DNA of 64,000 nt from Gigaspora margarita (GCA_009809945.1 WTPW01000021.1:564285-628284), one strand, 5' to 3'. Numbered from the stretch's first letter, positions 21,298 to 33,693 are shown. Numbers and translations: made by a program. The notes: generated by a model not told the origin, from the letters alone.

Positions 21298-23008
21298 ATT
21301 AATCGTTGCATGACCAATATATTATTGCTATTAACATCAATTGTAAGTTACAATATATGAGATAAAATGGTGAATTTTATCAGGCCGATAGCAATTTTAC
21401 TACTATATAAAACAGACCCAGTATCACCCACAAAAAAAAAAGTAGTTTATTTCATAATTAAAACTCTTGATAAAATTTTAATAGGAAAATATGCTTGTAA
21501 TATCGTTACCTTTGCTATTACTTACCAACTATATTTACAAGCTTTAAAAATTTGGTGAGGCAGGCAAGATCTTGTCAACCGCTTTACTTTGAAATATTAT
21601 TGTTCTCCGTCATATTTCGATTTGTGTCACTAATCATAAATTTAAAAAAAATCTTTATAGTCGGTGAAATCGATAAAAATTCATTGGACAAATTTAAATA
21701 TGTATTTTTGATTAAATAAATTTTTTGTCAAATAAAATGAAAAATCGTAAAAAAAAGATTTTTTTAAAAAATATATATATATGTCTATTTTTACATTTGT
21801 CGTGTAAAACATACATATTTTTGTACGGAGTGATTTTATCTTCAACAAATAAAAGTTTTAGTATTGCTTTTCCTGAGTCTATTATCTTGGAATTTTTTTT
21901 TAATAGAAAAAATGACCATTTCACTTGAAGAGTTGCCAAGTCATTGATCATTGCATTAAACAACATTAAACCAAATTCTTATGATGTTAAAAATTACAAA
22001 ATTAATTGAAAAATTAAACTTTACCTGTACAAGTTAGTAAAACTTTTTTGAAATCTAGTCTGGAGTTACAAGCTTACCATTCGTAGATTGCATCTTTAAC
22101 CACCTGTTGTGAAATGTAACAGTAGCTTTATCTTGACCTGGTGTTCAGTCACTTGGTGCACAGAATCAATTATTTTATAAAAGCTTCAACGGATAAATTT
22201 GTGTCTTTTAATTGTTTCTAGACTGCTTATTCAAACAAAATTCTTCAGCTGTACCCGTATAAATGTTTGAAAGTATAAATACTCAATGGATTTTTTTTTA
22301 AAAAAATATGTTTAGATACTCATCATAAAGACTTCTATCTATCGAAGAGCGTTTAATTTTAATGTAAGTTTTCAATACTCGATCAAAGAACTTTAAAAGT
22401 TATGTATTGTGAATCCATGGTCATTCTTGAAGGAAAATGTTATAAAAATTTATTTATTTCATTAAGGTTATTTTTATTATTATTTTCTTTTGTATTTATT
22501 AAGATATAACACATCATCATTACTAATTATCGTAATATAAAGAATTTAGGCATGAAAAATCCATCTAATTTATTCTTCATTCGATGTAAATTGAAAAATA
22601 CCGTATCGATTGTGAATCGATGAAGTTTTGTGATTGATACAGAACATTATTACTTGTAAAGCACTAGTAATTAAATCATAATCTGTGAACAAAATTTATA
22701 AAATAACCTAAGATCACTGTTATTGTAGATGAGCGAATTAAAGACACGTTCTTTGCAATCACAAACAAAATTAGCGCGAAAAAAAATAAATTAAAAGTAA
22801 AGATTCATAAACCTGAATAGCTCGGTTTAATCACTAATATTAAAATTTTCTTTACACTCATTTATTTAGATCAAAAATTTTTTTACGATCATGCTCAAAA
22901 TTAAGTTTTACGTTTATAAGTCAAATATTTTTTATACACATACATTACTCATACACTAAATTATTTTTTTTATGTTAATACCTAAATTAAAGTTTTTTTT
23001 TTTTTTTT
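21298..23008. other. No gene recognised
   Basis: Around 22720-22840 a short open stretch (MSELKTRSLQSQTKLARKK in one frame, DERIKDTFFAITNKISAKK in another) has less biased codons and could be an exon, but there is nothing to join it to before the gap. A T run (22993-23008) leads into the gap. Confidence 0.4.
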
Positions 23009-23053
23009 NNNNNNNNNNNNNNNNNNNNNNNNNNNNNNNNNNNNNNNNNNNNN
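23009..23053. other. Assembly gap (45 N)
   Basis: Run of N directly after a poly-T tract and six bases before the LTR-like sequence. The gap length is probably nominal. Confidence 0.99.
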
Positions 23054-23058
23054 GCACA

Positions 23059-23797
23059 CTGTAAGGGTGAAAATCGTAAGCTCAGTGTAAATATATCAAC
23101 TACGCACTATTAGCACTAATTATAACTACTCTAATTCAACCCTAATAATGGTGATAAGGCTTCGATCGAGGCGTGGATAGACTTTGTCCGAGTAATTAGG
23201 GCCGAAATAGAGCTCTAGATTATGACACAAAGCTCTCTTGGTTTATAATAATAACAGTTTATTTTATTATCTATCGGGGAGTAATTACTAACAATAACAC
23301 TTCTACTCTAATTTCGAAGGTTATTACTTCTACAACATTGGATTTCTAAAGCTTTGAACTCTACTGAGTTCTTGCTTCTGAACTACGGAACTAACGAACT
23401 CTAGAACTGGACTATTTCGAACTATAGAAAAACTTTCCTTTTGTGAAGACTAAAGGCATCGTATTTATACTTTTTACACGACTGCGCTAATTCTACTCTC
23501 ATACTTGTTCTAACAAGTTACAAGTTCGATATATCAAATATATTTGAGATATTTGATATCTTTAATATCTTTGATATCTTTAATATCATTTAATATCCTT
23601 AATATCTTAAATATATCAGATCGTCAAATCGAGTTGGGAACAGAAAATTCGCTTGCTTTACTGGGAACTACAGTAAACTACATAAATCTTACTAAATATA
23701 CATATCTGACTTACAATAGACGACTAAAAGTAGCAATCGGGATAGAATAATAATATAAAAAGAAAATCGGTGTGACTTTACACTTTCACAACACACA
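23059..23797 (-). mobile_element. Probable solo LTR (retrotransposon fossil), family uncertain
   Basis: About 740 bp bounded by short inverted TGT...GTGAAA-type ends in a CACAC-rich context. Read on the minus strand it has a TATA-like AGTATAAATACG, then an AATAAAATAA poly(A)-signal-like stretch about 200 bp further on, the layout of an LTR. No gag or pol is visible next to it, and the left neighbour is an assembly gap. Ty3-like origin is a guess. Confidence 0.5.
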
Positions 23798-24413
23798 AAA
23801 ATGAACCTAGCAAAATTAAAAAATAAATCTTCATATGCTTGCGTAGCTTATTCTAAATATTTATATTAGTAAATCCAATACAAAACTAATACAACACTCT
23901 CTAAATCACTTTTACAGTAAATGGCTGTATAATTAATTGGCTAATCATACTGCGGAGCACATGTGGAGGAATTCAATACGATACAACAAGAATTCACTTA
24001 GAAGACTTTATTATAATGGAGGAATCGCTTAGATAAAACCTGAAGAAAATACAAGGCAAATACATCGGGCTTTTAACATGTTCGAAATACATAAATATTT
24101 TATGCTACTCAATTGTTGGGTCAGAATCCACGATTCATACACTATTTTAATTACATGAGGACATCCCATCACCAATCTCTATATGCCGAGAACAGGACGT
24201 TAATAATTGAATGCTTCAAGTTCATTTGTCTCTTTCAAATGATACAAATAATTCGGGCAACGTTTCTCTGCTGCATTAAAATAATTCTGTAGATGGGCGT
24301 TTTATAAGGTGAAAGTGTGAAGGTAGTGAAGTTCAGTTATACATGTATCGAATGGTGGAAAGTCGGCATTACGCGTCAGCTATCTAGGTTGAGGTAACTA
24401 GCTAAATAAGGGG
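23798..24413. other. No gene recognised
   Basis: Composition is closer to coding than most of the window (about 23940-24360), but all frames on both strands are interrupted and I cannot name a family. Confidence 0.4.
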
Positions 24414-24611
24414 TCGTCTAAAACGAAGCAGAATCACATGATATCTGACCGATCAAATTATAGAATTTTGATGATCTTCAGCGAAGCAAAACATACCTTG
24501 ATGGAAGACAATTTTGCTTATGTATAACTACTTAAAACCTACCTAACCCTAATCTAAGATGACCCTAAACTTAAAGTTAATTCGATAAAAAGAATCTGCT
24601 CCGCTTTGGAT
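24414..24611. mobile_element. Foldback MITE with telomere-like tract
   Basis: CGTCTAAAACGAAGCAGAAT at the left pairs with the complement of GAATCTGCTCCGCTTTGGAT. It contains GACCGATCAAATTATAGAAT (subterminal) and CCTAACCCTAATC...ACCCTAAAC. The left arm matches the right arm of the 47229-47504 element. Confidence 0.7.
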
Positions 24612-24924
24612 GCATGTCAACCATTGTTGTGATCAAAACACACATTACTGTTTATCTCGTGATTTACTAATTGTCGATTCAACCCTTTTCCCAGCACCTA
24701 GTCCATATTTAAAGCAACAAGTTACAAATAGTTTGGACTAATAAAAAAAACGCATCATAAAAATCATAATCAGAATATTCTTAATAAATTTAACATGATG
24801 CTTCATTCAGATAAAAAAATTTTAATGAAATAAAACATACATTTAGAAAATTAATTAAAGAATGTAAAGCTTTCTTATCATGGCAGTTGTATAGAAAGAA
24901 ATCTCCCAAAACAATTGTAAAGCA

Positions 24925-25359
24925 TTGGAAACTCAAGCAAACTCTAATTTTAAAGAATTGGAAACTCAAATTGAATCTCTAATTATCAAAGCTGCACAAT
25001 TAGAAAATGAAAACAGAAACAGTAAGCTCAAAGAAGAAAACTTAACATTAAAATGTACTGTAGAAGATAATAAAATGGAACTAAAAAGATATTATAATGT
25101 TATTGAAAAAACTTATTCTATATTGCAAAATTTTTTGATTCTGATAAAATAGGTAAAAAAAATAAATAAATAAATAAATATTTGAAAATTATATTGTAAC
25201 TTTCCTAATACCAAATTCAGTACCTTACTTTAGGCAATTGTCAGAATTATGCAATGAAAGTAGAGAAATTTGTGAGTTAGATGAAGCTGTTGCAAGTGGC
25301 TCTAGTGACTTACACTCAAATAATAATTATGCTATAGATAAAATTGGTTTATTTTAAAG
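24925..25359 (+). pseudogene. Coiled-coil protein exons, unrecognised family
   Basis: Exon-like block 1 (24925-25150) encodes LETQIESLIIKAAQLENEN..., with heptad-like leucine/isoleucine spacing, typical coiled coil. After a plausible intron (GTAAAAAAAATAAA... to TTTAG near 25153-25233) block 2 (25234-25359) encodes QLSELCNESREICELDE ... AIDKIGLF and stops at 25357-25359. The two blocks do not join in frame through the obvious splice sites, and copy 2 (29630-30090) is more degraded, so I treat it as a gene relic. It converges with a minus-strand block ending at 25354. Confidence 0.45.
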
Positions 25360-25630
25360 TAAGCAAGTAAATTTGCTGTTATAAGTAACAAATTCTCTAA
25401 AACTAATAGCTTTAAATTTGTTTGAAAACACTTTAGATGCTTCTGTGCCAAAATAGCTAAAATAGCTGAGGTAGTTGAAGAATTGATAGATTTCATTTGA
25501 ACAAACAGTTTTTATGATGATCTCTAATGTTCTTTTATTTTTTTGTAATTCTGAAACTGCTTGCTGACATTCATAAGTTAACTGAGCTTGGTGAAGTTTA
25601 TTTTCTAATTCTCCAATTTCTCTTTTAGCT
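25354..25630 (-). pseudogene. Coiled-coil exon on minus strand, unrecognised
   Basis: Minus-strand frame after a possible acceptor (TTTTGATAG, about 25631) reads AKREIGELENKLHQAQLTYE then CQQAVSELQKNKRTLEIII, clearly coiled-coil-like, and ends at 25354. It overlaps tail to tail with the plus-strand relic. The second duplication copy has lost much of it (about 30090-30230). Confidence 0.4.
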
Positions 25631-26090
25631 ATCAAAATCACATAGATAAAGATGATCAAAAATTTGATACTTTTAGATTTTTGTTGTATAAAATTATCTC
25701 TTTTGAATGAATATAATATTTTATAATTTTTGTAAACATTGAATAATATAAATTAGCTTGGTAACATATAATAAAATTAGTTTTTATAGTATTTTAAAGA
25801 TTCTTGGTTATTAAGGCATTGTAATAGCATATAAATTTTACAGTAAATTCTAATAGAAATCATGACTATTATTCCAATACAAACCAACTCAACACATATT
25901 GTGTGTACTACAATAGCTCATAAGTTGCATAACAAAATTTTTTACAATAATTTCTAAAGGATTTATGACTATTTTTTTGACATATACTGTCTGTTACTAA
26001 TATAGTTAGTAAATTTTGCAACAAAATTTTTTACAGCAAGCATGATAGTAATTTCAATATAAAACTAATTCAATCTTAATCATAAGATAA

Positions 26091-26437
26091 AAGGGTATTT
26101 TGACAAAGGGTATTGTGACAAATTTTGTTATCTTGTGGTATAATGATTAGAATTGAGTAATTTTTATATCAGTCAATTTATCTCACTGATTGGTGGTTAA
26201 ATTATTTAATTCTAATCACAGGTCACAAGATATAACCAACTTTGTCTTTTGTTGAGATTTTTTTAAACTTTTTTTATATGGCATATACTTGGTCATATTT
26301 TAATCTAATAATCAGAATTAATTGATCATTCTCCATTTGATTCATCTTATTGAGATGAATTAAATAGTATAAAACTTATTCAATTCTGACAACTATGTCA
26401 AAAATATCTTCAATTTGACACAATACCCCTACTCCTT
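26091..26437. mobile_element. Serial-hairpin element
   Basis: Ends GGGTATTGTGACAAATT and complement of CAATTTGACACAATACCCC. Inside are two successive hairpins: TTATCTTGTGGTATAATGAT...CACAAGATATAAC (26120-26235) and TAATCAGAATTAATTGATCA...ATTCAATTCTGAC (26305-26390), both containing a GATT(A/C)AGAATT-like core. Confidence 0.65.
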
Positions 26438-27240
26438 AAATTTTGATTTTATAATACAATATATAAAGTCATTATTACTGTTCAAAACAGTTGGCTATAT
26501 TACTATTTTTATATAAAATTTACTTAATGTTATGTATTGATTTTAGACAAGAAATAGAAATTTTCTTTATAATAAATTAAAAAATTTTTTATTTTAACAA
26601 CTTTAACTTTGCTACAAACTCTACTTTATCTTATAATATGCACTGCAGTGGTCAGTTACAGTAAGTTGTAAAAAAATTTTTGTAGCAAAATTGTTTATAG
26701 TAAATTATAGTTAAATTTAGGTTATATAAATCACTTGGGTTTTCAAGTACAGTTAAACATTTATTATATTTATTTTGATCTATTAAAACCCATTTTTTTC
26801 TCTCTTCTTTGATGAATAAGCATTTTTAATATTGATCAAAGATTTCACAAGCAAGAAGTTGTATTATTCCATATTAAGAAATACTCAAAAGCTTTACTTT
26901 TATATGAATTAACATAATTAATATAATATTCCTGAAAACAAGCTACTCTAAAAATAAGTTACTCTCTTGGTTTTGAGCAAAAAACCTAATAACCTCTAAT
27001 ACCTGAAAATAAGCTACTACTCAAATCCATGCAATATATAATCATACAATCTTATTAGTAAATAAGCATTACTTGAAAACTTGTTTTTTTTCTTGCACAT
27101 TATTAGCATTAGAGCAATGGGATTTTTAATAACTATCTTGACTACAATTTTTCTATTATTTCCTAACTGAGGATTTACATATGTATATAATACATATTTA
27201 CTATTGTATATGCACATACATACTGGTATCTTCTTCTCAC
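26438..27240. other. No gene; one R2 unit
   Basis: A single R2-like unit lies at 26640-26740. The minus-strand open frame 27017-27217 has no recognisable content. Confidence 0.45.
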
Positions 27241-27533
27241 ACTAACTTGATTCCCTTAGTAAATATACTAAAATTAAAAATTAAATAAATAAATTAATAA
27301 AGATGAAACTTATATTTAGATAAAAATAAAAACAAAAACATAAATAAATCAAAAAAAATAAATTATTATAAATAAAAATAAAAAATAAAAACAAAAACAT
27401 AAATAAATCAAAAAAAATAAATTATTATAAATAATTAAGTTAAATAAAAAAAATAATTAAAATAATAAATTAAAAAATAAATTGTATACCAATTCTCATT
27501 TAAAAAAAATAAAATAATAAAATAAATAAATGA
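27241..27533. repeat. A/T low-complexity DNA with a 54-bp tandem pair
   Basis: TAAAAATAAAAACAAAAACA ... AATTATTATAAAT occurs twice in tandem (about 27322-27373 and 27379-27433) within AAATAAAT-rich sequence. Confidence 0.85.
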
Positions 27534-27534
27534 G

Positions 27535-27843
27535 TTTTGCTAAATCTTACTGGCAGTAACATCACAGCACATATGTTCAACCAATTAGATCGTAGAATCT
27601 TGTATAACCAAACCAAACCCAAAAAATAATGAAACTAAGAAAAAATCCAAAAAATCTTTAACAACAAAATATTTTACTATGATAACTTATCTTAAGGCAC
27701 TAAGTAAAGTTTTTAGCACAAAATTTTATATATAATATGCCTTCTAACCCTAATCCTAATCCTAACCCTAACACCTAATTTTAGTTTGTTAAAAAGTTTA
27801 TAATAAAGCAGTGATGATCACTACTAGTGAGATTTAGTAAAAT
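27535..27843. mobile_element. Foldback MITE with telomere-like tract
   Basis: TTTTGCTAAATCTTACTGGC pairs with the complement of CACTACTAGTGAGATTTAGT. Subterminal CAACCAATTAGATCGTAGAA matches CGACCAATTAGATC of 5552-5874, and the loop has CCCTAATCCTAATCCTAACC at 27738-27775. Confidence 0.75.
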
Positions 27844-28070
27844 TTTATATAAATATATAAATAAATTAAAATAAATTAATATTTAAATTATAATAAATTA
27901 AAAAATAAAAAAGAGTAAATTAAAAAAGAAATTTGAAAAAATAAAAACTAAAAAAGTACAAAAATAAATAAATAAAACTGATAAATAAAAAAATAATAAA
28001 AAAAGTGTTAAAAAATTTTAAAATGAAAAAAATATTTAAAAATAAAAAAGAGTTGAAATTATAGGTATCT
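27844..28070. repeat. A/T low-complexity DNA
   Basis: Runs of AAATAAAT and AAAAATAAAA without a fixed unit. Confidence 0.9.
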
Positions 28071-28174
28071 ATATAGCATATGTACATATGTATTTGCAAA
28101 TATGATATTTTAATAATGCACTTACTGGATGTACATGTACAAACCCAGTTCGAATATCAATGTGCAAGTTTATA

Positions 28175-28878
28175 TAGGGACGTTAAGTGGTTCAGGTGAA
28201 CCAGGACAAACCCAGTTCAAACTAGTTATTTTAGTAGTTCATTCAGAGAAAAATTAACTAGTAGTTTTCAAACCAGTTTCATAAACTTGGTTTATAAATT
28301 TAGTTTGTAAACTTAATTTATATAACTAGTTTAGAACCCCGGTTTATAAACTACAGTCTAATTCTAAAAAAAAAAAAAATAAAATAAAAATAAAAAGAGT
28401 AAAATTCAAAAAAACTGGGTTAAAAGAGAAAGGCAAATTAAAAAAAATTGGCTTAGAAAAAAAAAAGAAAAAAAAAACTTAAAAAAAAAACCCAGCATCG
28501 ATTTTCAATTTGCTTGATCAATTTATTATTGGTTATATTGTTAAATAATTTTTGACAGTAAAACATGAAAACTATCAAAATAAAATATAAATTGAAAAAA
28601 TTATACTGTAAATTTGCAATATAATTAAGAAAGTGTAAAAAAAATTATTTTAAGCATGGTTTTTTATATTTAAAATTAAATAAACTTAGTCCATAAACTC
28701 AAGCTTGAACTTAAAGCTGACCCAAAGTTTATACTTTGAGTTTATGAACTCAAGCTCAAACTCAAGTTTAACCTATAAAGTTTAACTAAAGTTCATGAAC
28801 TTCAGTTCAGTTCATTTTTTCTTTGAACTTCTTGGGACTGAACCAGAACTGGACTGAATGAACCACTTAACATCCCTA
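28175..28878. mobile_element. 704-bp hAT-type element with exact 8-bp target duplication
   Basis: AGTTTATA at 28167-28174 and 28879-28886 flank inverted ends TAGGGACGTTAAGTGGTTCA / TGAACCACTTAACATCCCTA. The subterminal regions repeat GTTCATGAACT- and AAACTAGTT-like motifs, and the middle is an A-rich run. No transposase; a non-autonomous derivative. Confidence 0.93.
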
Positions 28879-29261
28879 AGTTTATATAAGTGAGAATTTT
28901 TTTTTCAAAAATAACACTTGATAATAAACTACCTCTGCTATTGGGAATAAATATTCAAAAACTTGTATAACCTGAATAAGCTACTCACAATTTTTTGGCC
29001 TTAAAATAATCCAAACAAAGGTAGTTTATTTTCAGGAATATAGAGTATGCAATAGATTTGTAGTATAATAAAATTTAATTATGTGATAATTATAACAATA
29101 GTTTAATAGAAAATAATAATAAATTATTTATATTATTGCAAAGAAATAATAACAAATCTTGTTGTTAAATAATAAGTACTGTTTAAATACAAGTCACAAA
29201 TAATGATATTTAAGCAAATAGTATAAAAAAATGCCTTATAAAAAATTATAATCAGAATGCT

Positions 29262-29561
29262 TTAAATAAATTTAACATGATGCTTTGTTCAGATAAAAAA
29301 TTTTAATTAAATAAAAACATACATTTAGAAAATTAATTAAATAAATTTAACATGATGCTTTGTTCAGATAAAAAAAATTTTAATTAAATAAAACATACAT
29401 TTAGAAATTAATTAAATAAATTTAACATGATGCTTTGTTCAGATAAAAAAAATTTTAATTAAATAAAGCATACATTTAAAAATTAATTAAATAAATTTAA
29501 CATAATGCTTTGTTCAGATAAAAAAAATTTAATTAAATAAAACATACATTTAGAAAATTAA
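29262..29561 (+). repeat. Four tandem copies of a 75-bp unit
   Basis: Units start at 29262, 29337, 29412 and 29487, each with AACATGATGCTTTGTTCAGA and ACATACATTTAGAAA. The same unit is single at 24785-24860 in copy 1 of the duplication. Confidence 0.95.
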
Positions 29562-29629
29562 TTAAAAAATGTAAAGCTTTCTTATCACAGCAGTGTATAT
29601 AAAGAAAATCTCCCAAAACAATTATGAAT

Positions 29630-30090
29630 CAGAAAACTCCAATTTTAGAGAATAGGAAACTCAAGCAAACTCTAATTTTAAGGATTGGAATCTCAAATTG
29701 AATCTTTAATTATCTAAGCTGCAAGATTAGAAAATAAAACAGAAAAAGTAAGCTCAAAAAAGAAAACTTTATATTAAAAAGTACTATAGAAGATAATAAA
29801 ATGGAACTAAAAAGATATTATAATGTTTTTGAAAAACTTATTCTATATTGCTAAATTTTTTGATTCTGATAAAATAGGTAAATAGGTAAAAAAAAAAATA
29901 ATAAATAAATATCAGAAATTTATATTGAAACTTTCCTAATACCAAATTCAGTACCTTACTTTAGACAATTGTCAGAATTAAGCAATGAAAGTAGAGAAAT
30001 TTCAAGAGAGATGAAATTGTTGCAAGTGGCTCTAGTAACTTACACTCAAATAATAATAATGCTATAGTTAAAATTGGTATATTTTATGAA
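29630..30090 (+). pseudogene. Coiled-coil gene relic, copy 2
   Basis: Parallels 24925-25359 (AAACTCAAGCAAACTCTAAT, then TCAGAATTAAGCAATGAAAG) but the reading frame is interrupted several times. Dead copy of an unrecognised gene. Confidence 0.55.
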
Positions 30091-32025
30091 GTAAATTTGT
30101 AATACTGTAATAAGTAACAAAATTCTCTATTTTAAATTTGTTTGAAACCACTTTAGATGTGCCAAAAATAGCAAAAATAGCTAAAATAGTTAGTTAATTG
30201 AGCTTGGTAAAGTTTATTTTCTAATCCTCCAATTTTTTTTTATTATCAAAATCACATAGATAAAGATGATCAAAAATTTGATACTTTTTAGATTTTTATT
30301 GTGTGAAGTCATCTTTTTTTGAATGAATAAAAATTTTCATCATTATTGCAAACATTAAATAAAATAAATAGCTTGGTAACATATAATAAAAATAATTTTT
30401 ATAGTATTTTATAAAATCTTGGTTATTAAAGCATTTTAATGGCACATAAATTTTACAGTAAATCCTAATAGAAATTACAACTGTTAATTCCAATACAAGC
30501 CAATTCAACACATACTGCATGTACCACAATAGCTCATAAGTTGCATAACAAAGTTTTTTACAGTAATTTCTAATAGAATTTATGAGACATATACTATCTA
30601 TCTCACTATAGAGGTATGGCAACAAAATTTTTTTAGCAAGCATAATAGTAATTTCAATGCAAAAACTAATTCAATTTTAATCGCGCAATTGACAGAAAAT
30701 TTGTAAAAAATTTTTTATAGCAAAGTCGTTTATAGTAAAATTGTTTATAGTAAATTATATTATTGTAGAATTCACAACTGTAATTCCAACAATTCAATGC
30801 AAAATGTGTAAGTTTACAACAAAATTTTTACAATAAATTATTACAACTATAATTCTAATAAAAACCAACTTAACTTTAACTGCATATTGTTTATCATTCA
30901 ATTCATCTAATTGATCACGAAATATGCATTATCATTTTGTCATAATATTCCTTTGCACCTTATATTTTGTAAATTAAATACACCTCATATTATTAATAAA
31001 TTTTTGGTTTATTAAAAAAAATCTAAAATTAGGTGCAAATTTACCTCAATATAAATAAAGAGATAGTTTTTGTTTAAGAGTATAAGCATTGTTATTATTG
31101 TATTTCGTGAAATCGCTACTGCTGAATATCACATGTATTATAGGAATTAAATCTCTATTAATGTTGTTCTCCCAATTTAGTTACATCTGCATTAATATAC
31201 ACACATGACTACCTTTCTAGTTGTTTGGTAATCTCAGTCTTTGAGAGGTAGATTTAAGCTAACTTAGGATTTGCAACTTGTAATTACAATTGAAATAACA
31301 AACAAGATACAAGTACCTCTGGCTATAACGACATATATTTTAAGATTTGGACTATTAATATGAAAATGACTCTGGTTAAACTGACATCTGAATATTTCAA
31401 AAATTTCTTTGTATTTCATATGCACTAATTTTGTTTGTATTCAAAATTAATTATGTTAATCAAATAAATAGACTTTTAAATTTAATAATGATAATAGAGC
31501 TTTGCACTAAATTTTATGTAAAGTTCCAAATTTTTTTTTTAATCCTTATAATATTATGCGTACTTTATGCCTGTAAAGCTCATGGTTTAGTGGTGGCTCA
31601 TTATTTCGACATAATAAACCTCATTTATTTAGGGTGGATTCATTGATTTTGGTGCTTGGCGCAATAAAACAGTTTCTTTTGACGTTGAAAAATATATTTT
31701 AAGGACAACCGTAATTTTCCAATTACTGATTAATTCTAAAATAGTAGTCGCGCATTAAGAAATTATGTTTAAAAAAGGATCCGATCATCTGATAAATGTA
31801 GTGTGTTGGCATGGAAAGATACATGAGCAATAGAAATAGCAATTCAAAATACGGTATCTTTTAAACAGCAGATGAAAAAAATTGAGCGGTCTAACTCGGA
31901 AAAATTGGTATAATCAAGTTTACAGATATAAATAACGATAATTATTATATTGCTTATCCATGTATAACACTAAAATTATAAACCTTTAATTATAAACTTG
32001 TATTAGAATCAATATTATAAACTAA

Positions 32026-33693
32026 TCAAAGTTTATCATCAATTATTGTTTCTGCAATTTCATCATTATTAAGGTTACTATCAATTCCATTATTATTGTC
32101 AATGAAATTTTTTTTATGCATCCAATTAAGTAAATAATATAATATAAAAATAATTAAATCCATTGTGAACATAGCAAAATAAAGCAATGCTGCATATGTA
32201 TTAAATGGAGGCGGATTAAATGCTAAAAAGAAAGTTAATAAAGGCTGAATTTTTGTTATAGAATCCAAAAGCTGTAAAATTATTTACCTAGACTTAATGC
32301 GGAAAAAGCAGCTCCAAGCATTTCAATTGCTAAAAATATCAATGAAATGCCACATACAATTTTTCTACCTAAAAAAAAAAAAAAAAAAGGTATGCAAATA
32401 AATGTAAATGGTATATTACTAGAAACATTCTCTTTTTCATGAATACAAATAAAAACAAAAATATAACGCACGATAGATTTCGTAATATTGGGGTACATAT
32501 CCAATAAAACTCAATACCGTTGGTATTATACCAGAAACTGTTTTTGGCCAGTCAATATTTTTTTGATTTGCAAGCTAGTTTTTCGAATACAAAATTTGGT
32601 AAATAGAAAGGAAGCCAATAGAAATATAATACAGTAAATAAGAACTAATAAAATTAACACTGTAATATAAAAAATGATAAAATTATTACCCTAATTCCAA
32701 AGACGCAAATACTTTGAAACCCGGCCCATATTATACAAATAAAAAAAAATAAGAGTCCGGTTTTTGTTTTGTTTCGAATGAACTTGGAATTATCATAATA
32801 CATATACTGTATATCACATATTAAGCACAGCAAACCAAATATCACTGGTTGGATTATTAGAACGATTGAAAGTTCAGACACCATCGCGTAAATTGCATAA
32901 AATAAGCATGCCATAGCCTTTTTACCACACAGTAAATGACTTGTTGAAGAAATTATAAAAGCACTGAATTGATTAAATTTGAGAATTGATACAAACCCAA
33001 ATTAACATCGTGATAGGCGAAAGACCTTTTTATATAAAAAAATGGTGAGCACCAACGCAATATTAATTAAATTCAAATCAATCCATCATTGAAATTAATG
33101 ATTGTCACATCTGATGCTGAGATATAGGGTCTAGATTTGAAAATATAAACCTGCTAAAATCCACATATACTCTTTAAATATCACTTTTAACTTTAAATAC
33201 GAACCTAGTCTTAAAAAAAGAGGCTGAAAAATCATTCCAAAAATTTGTTTATAATTTCATCAAAAATAGGTCAAAATTTCAGCATCAGCTGCGACAATAA
33301 TTTTTATTAAATTCTAAATTACAGAATTCATTAAATTGTAGTAATTTTATCCAAGGTTAATTATGCGAACACGAAAGAAAATTGGATTTATGTATAGGTC
33401 TGCATAACTTAATTATATAACCGGCAGAAAACCTTCTTTTGAGCTCATGCCACTCTTGTTTTGAACTTAATGAATAAATATTAACATACCTTTCGTTGAT
33501 TCATTACGCCAATTTTTGTAGACTGTTTAAAATCATTATGAATTAAAGCATTATTATACACCAAAATAAAGCTGAAATTACAGTAGCAAATGTTACCTTG
33601 GGGTAATAACTGGAATGTCCATAAAATAGTTCCAATAGTTCCAAATATATAACTCAAATCATGAAATAAAACTTGATGTCCATTATTTTCCAT
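32026..33693 (-). CDS. PQ-loop repeat membrane protein, copy 1
   Basis: Probable transporter of the PQ-loop family (includes vacuolar basic amino acid exporters Ypq/PQLC2). Exons on the minus strand: 33693-33597, 33522-33490, 32916-32690, 32574-32472, 32368-32288, 32222-32026, giving 245 residues. PQ motif 1 is LLPQVYKNWRNESTK (residues 29-43); motif 2 is GYVPQYYEIY with P147-Q148. Several hydrophobic helices follow each motif (for example FGLLCLICDIQYMYY, LIIFILYYLLNW), and the tail is Asn/Asp-rich. Four introns are clean GT-AG. The second is odd: donor AAAG/GTATGT is phase 1, but the nearest AG acceptor would shift frame; the frame holds only if exon 3 starts one base later, after GG. The same is true of copy 2. 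Substrate cannot be told from sequence. Confidence 0.8.
33103..33296. mobile_element. Intronic MITE, family M1, copy A
   Basis: TGTCACATCTGATGCTGA at one end pairs with the complement of TCAGCATCAGCTGCGACA. It lies in intron 2 of the PQ-loop gene. The same insertion is at 56055-56245 in the other gene copy, so it predates the duplication. Confidence 0.75.

Larger units (their letters stand above)
24715..26090 (+). repeat. Direct duplication D1, copy 1
   Basis: Matches 29190-30690 in the same orientation over nearly its whole length, from upstream AT-rich DNA through the coiled-coil exons and into R2 repeat units. It carries one copy of the 75-bp unit that is present four times in copy 2. Confidence 0.85.
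29190..30690 (+). repeat. Direct duplication D1, copy 2
   Basis: Second copy of 24715-26090, about 3.1 kb downstream and in the same orientation. It has more small deletions, including most of the minus-strand coiled-coil exon, plus a tandem expansion at 29262-29561. Confidence 0.85.

Noticed and set aside
23544-23750. 68-codon frame starting with repeated Leu-Ile-Ser
   Set aside because: Lies within the LTR-like sequence, in a TTTAATATC repeat.
27737-27776. True telomere end or CRISPR-like array
   Set aside because: Degenerate short C-rich tract inside a foldback element; no repeat-spacer periodicity and no chromosome end.
31431-31646. 71-codon hydrophobic frame downstream of the PQ-loop gene
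   Set aside because: The frame is not conserved in the duplicate at 57.8 kb, so it is probably chance AT-rich sequence.
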